Shown here: one piece after another, positions 24,124 to 31,955 of the stretch | Position numbering within the stretch: position 1 is the first letter of the stretch | Layout of the letters: every line of letters begins with the position of its first letter | Source: Reticulitermes lucifugus | Lineage: Eukaryota; Arthropoda; Insecta; Blattodea; Rhinotermitidae | Direction: 5' to 3' | NCBI GenBank assembly: GCA_026260175.1 | Contig: JAKCWW010001853.1 | Coordinates: 1 to 52,380, forward strand | Length of the DNA: 52,380 nucleotides | Notes under the pieces: generated by a model | The model's database searches: none | What the model saw: only the letters and a program-made list of their open reading frames with translations | What the model was told of the DNA's origin: nothing | Translations under genes and position numbers: made by a program

Positions 24124-24230
24124 ACAATTTTAACAATTTTATAATAAAGCTACTTAAAAGTGGTTTTAGTGTGCATCTGTTGGTTTATAACGTAATTTAA
24201 TAATTAACACCTATTAATGTATTTTGGTGC

Positions 24231-24250
24231 AGTAAGTAAGTAAGTAAGTG
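24231..24250. repeat. (AAGT)n microsatellite
   Basis: Five tandem AAGT-type units in the right half of the large foldback. The matching place in the left half lacks the run, so it arose after the palindrome formed. Confidence 0.85.
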
Positions 24251-24254
24251 CTTG

Positions 24255-24300
24255 TAGTTCTTTGATGGCAATTCGTTTGCTTAAACATATGTAGCGGTTG
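24255..24300 (+). ncRNA. Hammerhead ribozyme relic
   Basis: CTTTGATGGC stands where CTGATGATGGC is expected, and TTAAACATATGTAGCGG where GAAACATATGTA is expected. Stem II (GGCAA/TTGC) remains partly visible. It is the mirror partner of the relic at 22943-22991. Confidence 0.5.
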
Positions 24301-24402
24301 AAAATACATCTTATACTTGTTAATAACGTTGTGCATTTGTTGGTTTTGACTTAAACTCACGATAAAATGCACGGTACATACAGCATAAAATAGTCCATGT
24401 GT

Positions 24403-25420
24403 GTTACGAAGACCAGTAGGCTAATGCTCATTAGGGAAAAAATCTCCGTTTATTTTGTGAATTACACAGAACACTTAAATAGACAGTGTAGGAAAAAAGT
24501 TACAGCAAGTGATATATGTAGTTGTCAGTGGGCTATACATGGTTTATTCGACCTTGTGTAATCTACAACACGTCATTGTAGAGGAAATAAATTTTTTAAA
24601 ACCTGTTAAATTTTGAAAAATTTTCGAGGAAGATCACATTCTTTCAATCTCATTGTGAGAAGGATATAAAGCGACAGTGCTTACGCAGCTGGTCTTCATG
24701 ATTTAAACCACGTCTTCTGTATGAACCTTGGAAATATCGGACGTGAATTAAAGTTGTGCTTTGCAGGTTCACATAAAAGTACCATCGTCTGGCATGTGAT
24801 GTCCTGTAGTAGTATAGAAATTTGCAGATATTTCTGACGATTTATTCCACCTTAAAGATTAGGGCAGTAGGTTTCTCCGTAAAGTCAGTAAATTTATAAT
24901 CTGAACAGGTAGAATCACATGTCATAATACGGCCAGCTGCAGACCCAGAGTGGTGAGAACTTCAAATTCTTTTTTGCTTATGTTTTAGAATGCGAAAGGA
25001 CGGTGTATGAAATGGATTACTTTCCAAATAATTGAAATTTACTGTATAATTCGTCTCCGTGCTTCCTGGTGGAAAGAAATGAACAAAACGGCTAGGGATA
25101 CAGTTTATGAAATTTGGCATGGCGCTACAGGTGAAACGTATGCACAGGTATAGTCTGTATCTAAAAGTGACAGGTACTGTTACGGCAGTATAGGGAAGTG
25201 TAGAGCTTCAGGCCGAAGACATTCAGGTATGAAATATTGGTGGACATAATGCACATACGTACTTAAACACTTTGAAGGCTCAAATTCTTCTAAATTATAT
25301 GTATATATATATATATGTAAAATATGAGACCCTTCCTCTTAAAGAACAAACATCATGTCCATTACAAAGACTAATCAGTTAATGCTGTTTAAACAGATAA
25401 CCTGTTGTGACACACGAAAC
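24403..25420. other. No recognisable gene
   Basis: AT-rich sequence with an (AT)n run at 25300-25317. No repeat or reading frame was recognised. Confidence 0.45.
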
Positions 25421-25520
25421 ACAAAGTACAGTGTGAACCACTTGTTTCTAGGACTGTCCATCGTCTTTATTGCGGATAAAATGTAAAATATAAAAATGTG
25501 AAATATAAAATATATAAAAT

Positions 25521-25556
25521 ATACGTTTCGGAAGTTGGCTCTTCTTCCGTCTTCAG
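25521..25556 (-). ncRNA. Hammerhead-like core without stem I
   Basis: Minus strand: CTGAAGA, stem II GGAAG/CTTCC, GAAAC, then GT closing directly and A as the cleavage-site base. The catalytic strings are complete, but AGTAGGC before the core does not pair with the AT-rich sequence after GTA. Activity as an isolated motif is doubtful. Confidence 0.55.
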
Positions 25557-25597
25557 GCCTACTTAGGTGGATCCTGTTGATTGAGACCTGAGTAGGC

Positions 25598-25632
25598 CTG
25601 AAGACGGAAGAAGAGGCATCTTTCGAAACGTA
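25598..25632 (+). ncRNA. Hammerhead-like core without stem I
   Basis: CTGAAGA (25598-25604), stem II CGGAAGA/TCTTTCG with one G-U pair, GAAAC (25625-25629) and GTA (25630-25632). As in its mirror copy, no stem I can be formed by the flanks. Confidence 0.55.
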
Positions 25633-25799
25633 GATTTTATATATTTTACGTTTTTATATTTTGCATTTTATTCACAATAAAGACGATGATCAAAGTCCAA
25701 GAAACAAGTGGTTCACAATGTCCTATACCATCGTCAAAACCTTTTAGAATTCAAACAAAGTACAGTATTTGGGTAAAATGAAGAGTTTTAATTCTTTAT

Positions 25800-26015
25800 T
25801 ACCTGCCCCCGGGATTCAGCCGGTTAAGCATTTCGCCATGAAGATATATGAGCACGGGATTTAGGTGAATGGTCAGCTTCACGCCCCGGCCACTCAACGT
25901 CGAGTGAAGAACTTCTGGTATCAATTGTATAGGCAGGTAATCGAACTCCGATCCCTTAGCCGTTCAGCCCGTAGTCTAGTTACTGTATCGACTGAACTGT
26001 CCCGGGTGCCTTTTA
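25800..26015 (-). repeat. tRNA-derived SINE (family 3)
   Basis: On the minus strand the head has AGTTCAGTCGATACAGTAAC (A-box region) and B box GGAGTTCGATTACC (complement of 25936-25949). The body includes GTTGAGTGGCCGGGGCG. A related body fragment without the tRNA head may lie near 35205-35275. The frame at 25865-26122 is an artefact of the repeat. Confidence 0.65.
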
Positions 26016-26784
26016 CAAAGGATCTCAGCAACATTACTCCAAAGCTTCACACAGTATCGATCTTGGCGCGCAGTTCCAGCCTGTGTCCGACGCCTGGCGC
26101 GATGAAGGCTTTGTATCAGTGACAAAGTTCATTTTCCATGAAATATATTGTCAATATTTGGGGAATGAAAAATTAAGTTATTCATGTAATTGTGCAGTAT
26201 GACACGAAGGCGAGTAGGAAACGGGGAATATAGCTTTACACATTCTCGACCGGCCACTAGATGAAAGAGGGGTGGGACGTTTGATAAGCTATGTGGAAAA
26301 TTGAACCACTATCAGGTATGACGTCATGGCCGCAAGGAAACTGTAATGAGAGCGGTTCTGTATGACCACAAATGCCACATTGATGGGACGGTACTGAAAC
26401 TGTTTCCACTGCCTAGGAGGGCTCTATTGTAGCCGCAAGGTAAATCTGAACTGCTGCAGCCATTTAATAGGCGCTGACTGTACGCATATGAAGTTGCATT
26501 TGTTTCCACAGTTATGAAAAAAATATATATCCACTTGGTAGACAACAGGCTTGCTGGTTTTATTTCGTGTAAGAGAAACCACGTTTTCAGCGCGGATTTT
26601 TGTGGTTTTACTTCTGTGGTGGAATGCATGTAAATGGTTTAGACCTATATCTGAAAGGTTGATTGCTCTTAGGACTCTATTTCGTGCAGCAAATTCTGTA
26701 ATAATAACAGGTCCACTGACACGTTGGTAATAATGTTATTTGTTTGCCAATAATTACAATAAATATACCTGTTATAGATTTTGC

Positions 26785-27405
26785 CTTTTTTCCGTCTTCG
26801 TGAGTGTCTGTGGATCTGAATGTATACATGTATACGTAATATAATGTATCGTATGTACGTATGAGTATGTATATAATTATGTATGTATGTATGTACGAGC
26901 ATGTATATAGTTATGTCTGTATATCCAATTAAGCAAACACTCTAATAATTTAGACCCAGTATCTGTGTGTATATTCAAGGCTGGCGCATGAGGAATAATG
27001 TATTTAGCCTACTTACCTGCTTTTCCAATTATCAGATCTACTTATCTTCCATATGCATGTCGGCTTATATGAATGTGTGTATGCATGCATAAGTAATGCA
27101 TGTCTGTATACGTATTCCATTAAGCAAACGCTGTAATAATATTGACCCAGGATCTGTTTATGTGTTTAACTTCCATTTGCGTGTGGGATTGTGTGTTTGT
27201 GTGTATGCATGCATATGCAATGTATGTTTGTGTCCGTATCCAATTAAGCAAACTGTATAATAATATTGACTCAGAATATGAGTGTGTGCTTAAGTCTGAC
27301 ACATTGGTACACTGCACTTTCATTGCCGCCTTTTCTAATAATCATTAACACTTATTAATTTAGCTGGTTTTCCATCTACATGTGCGTATGTATGTTTAAT
27401 ATAAA
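26785..27405. repeat. Diverged tandem repeat array, about 3.5 units
   Basis: The string CCAATTAAGCAAAC, followed by CTGTAATAATATTGACCCAG or close variants, recurs at about 26927, 27117 and 27240. Each is preceded by a GTATG-rich run, and upstream of these are TTTTCCATCTTC-like strings. Unit spacing is about 190 and 123 bases. Units have diverged by substitutions and by length changes in the GT/ATGT simple runs. Reading frames on both strands here are repeat artefacts. Confidence 0.75.
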
Positions 27406-27540
27406 GAGTGTCCATTTTATCCTGTCCCTAAGCACGGTAGCTTTATAGCAAAGAAGCCCTGCGTTCGCCGGGATATCGTGTGACAGTTGCCATGCTCAGA
27501 GACATGACAAAAGGAGCATTCCCTATTTACACCTTATTGA

Positions 27541-27700
27541 ATCACACGCCTCAAGCTTCGCAGGTGAGTGGTTCGCACTCCGGATTCGTATTAAAATTTC
27601 GATCAGCACACCTGCTACCCTGACGGAGGTTTCCTTGGTTTTCCTTATGTCCTCCAGGCAGATGCCGGATTATTACCAACATCAGGCCATCGGACTTCTT
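27541..27700 (+). repeat. SINE fragment
   Basis: A B-box-like GTGGTTCGCACTCCGG (about 27571) is followed by the arthropod SINE-style tail GAGGTTTCCTTGGTTTTCC and GGCAGATGCCGG. The A-box region is poorly preserved. Confidence 0.5.
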
Positions 27701-28035
27701 TTCACATATTTCTAAGCCCGTTAATCTCTAATCATGGTGTAATGGTAGGGGTGGCTGGCGAATGATGAATTCGGAAGGATGTAAAAGGAAGAGGAAGTCT
27801 TCTAATAGAGTACCATCCCCGGATTTGTCTAAAGGTACTGTGGAAAGCCACGAAAAATTTGTCAGGTTATCGGGAGCCCCGGAAGACTTTCGACTCAAGC
27901 ACCTCCCCAGTAACAACCAAAAGGACTACTGCAGAGCCAAGTTGTTTGGTGTCATTCCATCATTCATTCTTAGAAATCGTAGGCGTCGTGTACTAAGCCA
28001 ACAATGAGTGAATGAATGAAAGAATGAATGAATGC
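27701..28035. other. Unrecognised frame and (GAAT)n run
   Basis: A frame of 81 codons at 27762-28007 (containing KRKRKSSNRVPSPDLSKG) has no family I can name and probably derives from a repeat. A GAAT-type microsatellite at 28004-28035 overlaps its end. Confidence 0.35.
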
Positions 28036-28204
28036 ACAAAATAAGTACACACTCATAAGCAGTTTTATTTCTCTCTCCTTAGACGATCAGTTTGAATATC
28101 TCCGATCAAAATTTGAAATTATTACTGAATGTACATGATTGTACACGGCGTGTGGTGTGTTCATGTTGCGGTACAATGAAACGCAATATTACGCATATTT
28201 TTAT

Positions 28205-28455
28205 ACATTATACAGTGCGTGGGTTCGATTCGCGATGAGATCATTGGAATTTTTCATTGACTTAATGCTTTCGGCCGCACTATGGTCCTGGAGTCGACTC
28301 AGCTTGTACCAGGGGTATCTCCTGGGAGGGGGGGGGGTAAAAGCGGCCGGTGCCTAGGGCTCAGAACCTTCATGTTCCCTTTGTCTAGAAATTCTGGGAG
28401 CCCTAATTTTCTGTCCAGGCTTGTATAGGGATTGCTTTACCTTTTTTTATCCACT
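28205..28455 (+). repeat. tRNA-derived SINE (family 4), copy 1
   Basis: Starts close to its B box GGGTTCGATTCGCG (28221-28234), so the tRNA head is truncated. The body (ATTGGAATTTTTCATTGAC, ATGGTCCTGGAGTCG, AGCGGCCGGTGCCTAGGGC) and the end (GATTGCTTTACCTTT) match the minus-strand copy at 31615-31955. A run of Gs at about 28327-28336 lies inside it. Confidence 0.8.
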
Positions 28456-29767
28456 CTTGAATCCGTAATTAAAACGTAAACATGAAGAACCTTGTGAGAT
28501 TTACTCCTCACAAATGTTGTGTGCAAGTTAGTATATAGAGAAAGAGCATAATGATAAGAACAGACTCCCACTAGCTGAGGATAGTGCTCAGAGTGCGGAT
28601 ATGTTACATGCATTAATGACGTTTCGAGTTCCGTAGAGAAAAGGAGATTTGTGTTGAGCAGTTATAACAATGTATAAAACAGACTGCATCACTGAGTTAG
28701 TAATTTATCTGAAAATACATTTTAGATAAGTTATTTTATTGTGACACAAATTGTATAGATACTCTTAAAGGAAGAAAAATATGAGCAGCATTAATCACAA
28801 CTCAGCGGCTTCCCTTCCACGTAATTCCGACGCAGACAATTTCAGTACATCTGCTTGAATGCGACGGCCAGTATCGCACGCACGCACACACACCCTAAGC
28901 TGCGTATGGCACAATGTTATTGGTGCTACAAATGAGGCCATAAATTAAAGCAATACCAACACAAACACATAAACAACAATACAGAGCATTTAAAGATTAA
29001 CATCACTTACCAACTGCATTCCCTGTTGTCCTGTCACGTAATTTTGAATTATTAACCCGGTGCAAATTATTACAATTCTCCTTGTGTCTTAAGTGGAAAT
29101 TCTTTCTTAGCGGACACTCCTTATTAGAAATGGAATAGTAGCAGTCCAAGCACAACTACAAGCCTGATTTATTATTCAATAGACGTCTATGTGTACATGT
29201 CTGTTAATATTGGTTAGGATTCACGTCTTCTGGTACTTTACGCCGTGTTTATTGGTAAATAGTTAACTAGTTTTCCGACGAGACGTGAATCTGCAGCAAC
29301 ACCGATATGAGAACCTCATGTCTCGCATTGTTATGTTTATTTTGTTCCTGCGCAAATTTTATAACTTAAGTATAAAATCTGTACATGTCAAAGGTGTCAG
29401 ATGTTCCCACAGATTCACACAGTTGCTATATTTGTATATGTTCAGTCACAAACTGTCATTTATGTCACATTTCTAGGCTTTTGTGTCGTTCCTTTGTGCC
29501 AAATTTCACTTACCTGGCTGCAGAGTTTTATTAGCCGCGGCTATCAAACCCAAAAGCTACAGAAAATATTCTCAAGTCAACTATCTTGTTATTTTAGATC
29601 CTGTAAAAATATTACCCTAACAAAAGTTGCATATTTTTTTAAGATAGCGCACAAGACATGAGAATCTAGAAGTAAAGTAACGGAGTACGGCCGTAAGCAG
29701 TAAGTAGGGCAGTGTTATTTAACTTGGAAAATGCCACCGAAAACGCTTCGAATTAAATAGCGTAAAG
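28456..29767. other. No recognisable gene
   Basis: AT-rich sequence with short frames of 63 and 86 codons at 29285-29661 that show no known motif. Confidence 0.45.
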
Positions 29768-29885
29768 ACAAATATAATTAATTTTATGTTGTTTGTACCG
29801 TACATTATCTTGATTGTATAAAATTGTGTTCCGACAAATGTACACTCTTTATTATCTATTATTTAATATAGTTTATATTAAAAAT

Positions 29886-29930
29886 AGTCCAACGTGTTTC
29901 GAACCATGTCACAGTCCTTCCTCAGGGACT
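29886..29930 (-). ncRNA. Hammerhead ribozyme, well formed
   Basis: Minus strand: stem I AGTCC/GGACT, core CTGAGGA (N7 = G), stem II GGAC/GTTC with one G-U pair, GAAAC, two-base loop AC, then GTT with U as the cleavage-site base. All invariant residues are present. Confidence 0.88.
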
Positions 29931-30054
29931 CAATTAGTTAGTACACCAGCTATCTACGTATGGTACGCATTAACACAGTTAACGGCATTTTAACAAACCA
30001 GCTTATATATTTTAATGAGTACCATACGCAGATAGCTGGTGTAATAAATAATTG

Positions 30055-30099
30055 AGTCCCTGAGGATGAACTGTGACATGGTTCGAAATATGTTGGACT
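30055..30099 (+). ncRNA. Hammerhead ribozyme, nearly intact
   Basis: Stem I AGTCC (30055-30059) with GGACT (30095-30099), core CTGAGGA (30060-30066), stem II GAAC/GTTC, then GAAAT instead of GAAAC, giving a U-G wobble in stem III, and GTT. Probably still foldable; activity may be reduced. Confidence 0.82.
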
Positions 30100-30170
30100 A
30101 TCTTTAATATAAACTGTATTAAATAACAGATAATAAAGACTGTACATTTTTTGGAACACGATTTTATATA

Positions 30171-30197
30171 ACAAATATAACAAATATAACAAATATA
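30171..30197 (+). repeat. 9-bp tandem triplication at element end
   Basis: Three ACAAATATA units. The last one is the beginning of the right TSD, so the first two look like TSD-derived slippage added when the element was joined. Confidence 0.85.
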
Positions 30198-30253
30198 ATT
30201 AAAAGTACTTGTCTCCTTGAAATGTGGAAATGTAGTCTAGTAAAAATTTACCA

Positions 30254-30400
30254 ATGTATGATAGGAATCTGTTGCCAGCATCTTCAGGATTTGCTTCTAT
30301 TCTTGAAGATGGAGGCAGTAGGCTACTCCAATACCTTGTAAATTTCTACAAAACTGCATCGCGTCACGTAGTAAAAGATGTGAAAATCTCAGCACACATT
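30254..30400 (+). repeat. Dispersed repeat fragment
   Basis: Translation gives PASSGFASILEDGGSRLLQ and LVNFYKTASRH. I associate similar strings (LEDGGSRFLRNV, VNFYQTTRR) with conceptual proteins from cockroach repeats. It is not a gene. No element ends were found. Confidence 0.45.
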
Positions 30401-30550
30401 AGCTTCATTCAGGGCGAAACATATTTTGGCATTGTATTGTCCGTTATTATTGCATCATACAAAAATGTAACTGGTTTATAAGAAATATTTCTAAATTAAC
30501 CTCCCGAATAAGTACTCCTTTTGTACCTCCAAAGATATTTCTGTATGATT

Positions 30551-30723
30551 CAATATAGTCTTCTCGGGCGCACAGCCGCGTCCCCATCCTCAGGCAAAAC
30601 TAGTTTTGCCTGAGGATGGGGACGGAGCTAGTCCCCGAAACGTTGTATTCAAACGAATTGACGCGGCTGTGCGCCCGAGAAAACTATATTGAATCATGTC
30701 GCCGCAAAAGTTTTAAAACTTAT
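30551..30723 (+). mobile_element. Family B foldback with 16-bp TSD
   Basis: ATATTTCTGTATGATT at 30535-30550 and 30724-30739 flanks 173 bp. Outer arms (ATATAGTCTTCTCGGGCGC against GCGCCCGAGAAAACTATAT) enclose a perfect 46-base palindrome, 30579-30624, which holds CTGAGGATGG on both strands. Only the plus strand continues into stem II GGGGAC/GTCCCC and GAAAC (30637-30641). The tail GTCGCCGCAAAAGTTTTAAA matches the family B end. The 16-bp TSD is perfect. Confidence 0.85.
30604..30650 (+). ncRNA. Hammerhead-like core without stem I
   Basis: CTGAGGA (30610-30616), a six-pair stem II, GAAAC and GTT directly after. The flanks TTTTGC and GTATTC give at most one or two pairs in stem I. Architecture is as in the copy at 25433-25754, but in one orientation only. 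Confidence 0.55.
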
Positions 30724-31256
30724 ATATTTCTGTATGATTTGTTGGGAAAATTTTGTCCGAGGACGGATATGTTCTGCTTTTCCTCCGTAAATATGTAAGA
30801 GTATTTGCTGTAATCCTGCGAGTACTGATGATTTAATTATTAAGAAGTAAATTAATTGAAGTTTTTATCTGTGACACAACTTATGAAGCATTTGTTTCTC
30901 CACTGTTTCCGCAATAAGAATCCTTCTGTCAGAATCTTTTATTTTGCTTTACACTAATGGATTATTCTGCAGTAATAAATGTGAACCAGATTTAGTCCTG
31001 ACAAGCAAATAGTCCCGCAACAAGTCACAAATTTTTTTTTATTTAATAGAACTCGAAAATTGAGTAGTGTTCGCTGTATTCCTCCAATAGACGCGTCCTT
31101 TTGCAAACGAATTCGACTCGCACACCTACACCCTGTTTATTTGAGATACATTTTAATATTATTCTACCTACATTTCGTCTTCCTATCATCACGTCAAGTT
31201 TCTCGTTCAGAATTCCTTCCATTCTTCTTTCCTTTTGTCCAAGTTCATATTAATTT

Positions 31257-31414
31257 TTTTTATATTGCTTTCACCGTGCATTTTTTCTCACTATTCAGTT
31301 TACCAACAAATGCAAAGATGGTCTACGGACCGAAACACGTGTAGGGGTATACATCGATATTAATAAAACTATAAAAGTGGTTTGTGTGTGTGCATTTGTT
31401 GGTAAACTGAATAG
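31257..31414 (+). mobile_element. Family A element with half HHR, 12-bp TSD
   Basis: TCATATTAATTT at 31245-31256 and 31415-31426 flanks 158 bp. Order: leader (TATTGCTTTCACCGTGCAT), a 25-base arm (31290-31314) ending CCAACAAATGCA, then directly the second half of a hammerhead (stem II GGTC/GACC, GAAACACGTGTAGGGG), a spacer with AATAAAAC, and the inverted arm 31391-31415, identical over 25 bases. The CTGA of the core is missing because the arm is joined there. Confidence 0.85.
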
Positions 31415-31614
31415 TCATATTAATTTCTTTGACAATCCATTATAATATTTGGTGAATTGTGAGTACTATGAGGTTCGGCAATATATATGTTCGATTTTCT
31501 ACTGCCTCCTTTTATGTCCTTTCTCGTAGGTCGGAATAAGGAGCTAAGCATCCTTTTCTCAGACGTCCTGAACCTAACTGTATGAATAACTGGACTAACA
31601 AATAAATTTAAAAG

Positions 31615-31955
31615 TATTCACTATAAATTATGAAACTGCTGTAAGTAAAGGTAAAGCAATCCAATTACAGGCCTGGACAGGCCCTTAGGGTTCCAGGAGG
31701 TTGAGGCTTCCAGATTTGAAGACAATTGGCACATGAAGGTGGTAAGGTTGTCAGCCCTACACACTGGCCGCCTTTGCCCCCCACCCCAGGAAATATTCCT
31801 GGTACTCATTACTGTTAGAGGCTGAGATGACCCCAGGGCCATATTGCGACCGAAAGGATTATGTCAATGAAAAATTCCAATGACACCATTGGGAATCGAA
31901 CCTGCGACCTTCCGGCTTGCAGCGCAGTGGCTCAACCGACAACTGCTCTAAATAT
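31615..31955 (-). repeat. tRNA-derived SINE (family 4), copy 2
   Basis: Minus strand: TGTCGGTTGAGCCACTGC (A-box region), B box CAGGTTCGATTCCC (complement of about 31891-31904), then the body ATTGGAATTTTTCATTGAC, ATGGCCCTGGGGTCATC and a 3' end with GATTGCTTTACC. Near full length. Translation of the body gives DNLTTFMCQL and ASTSWNPKGLSRP, strings I associate with Periplaneta repeat proteins. Not a gene. Confidence 0.85.

Larger units (their letters stand above)
23851..24207 (+). mobile_element. Family A HHR element, nested, 13-bp TSD
   Basis: Direct repeats CACCTATTAATGT at 23838-23850 and 24208-24220 flank this 357-bp insertion, which includes a 14-base gap of Ns at 23983-23996. The order is: leader TTCACATTGTTGACACCGTG, a 39-bp arm (23882-23920), body, a hammerhead (24081-24123), a spacer containing AATAAAGC, then the inverted arm (24164-24202), identical over all 39 bases, and AATTAA before the TSD. 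The other half of the host palindrome (near 23,030) keeps the uninterrupted target sequence, which confirms both ends. Confidence 0.88.
22885..24389 (-). mobile_element. Large family A foldback with 13-bp TSD
   Basis: A 1.5-kb element bounded by ATAGTCCATGTGT at 22872-22884 and 24390-24402. On the minus strand it starts TTATGCTGTATGTACCGTGC, the family leader, then the arm CCAACAAATGCAC (complement of 24329-24341). The two halves are long inverted repeats meeting near 23,472. The hairpin tip is GTAGCTGACGT (23446) against ACGTCAGCTAC (23494-23504). HHR relics lie symmetrically at 22943-22991 (minus) and 24255-24300 (plus). A second element (23851-24207) has inserted into the right half. All frames inside are by-products of the palindrome. 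Confidence 0.8.
25433..25754 (+). mobile_element. Family B foldback with two HHR-like cores
   Basis: ACAAAGTACAGT occurs at 25421-25432 and 25755-25766 as a 12-bp TSD. Arms run from GTGAACCACTTGTTTCT inward to mirrored CTGAAGACGGAAGAAG strings around a short centre (about 25,575). Both halves carry CTGAAGA, stem II and GAAACGTA, at 25521-25556 (minus) and 25598-25632 (plus). A tail of about 35 bases with TCAAAACCTTTTAGAATTC follows the right arm and resembles the 30551-30723 copy. No coding capacity. Confidence 0.78.
29782..30188 (+). mobile_element. Family A foldback with two intact HHRs
   Basis: ACAAATATAATTAA at 29768-29781 and 30189-30202 is a 14-bp TSD. The element starts TTTTATGTTGTTTGTACCGT (leader). 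The arm CCGACAAATGTACACT (29832-29847) is mirrored near 30140-30155. The halves fold back around about 29,990, bringing ACCAGCTATCTACG opposite CGCAGATAGCTGGT. Each half carries a hammerhead with paired stem I, 29886-29930 (minus) and 30055-30099 (plus). At the right end, ACAAATATA, the start of the TSD, is repeated three times (30171-30197). Confidence 0.88.
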
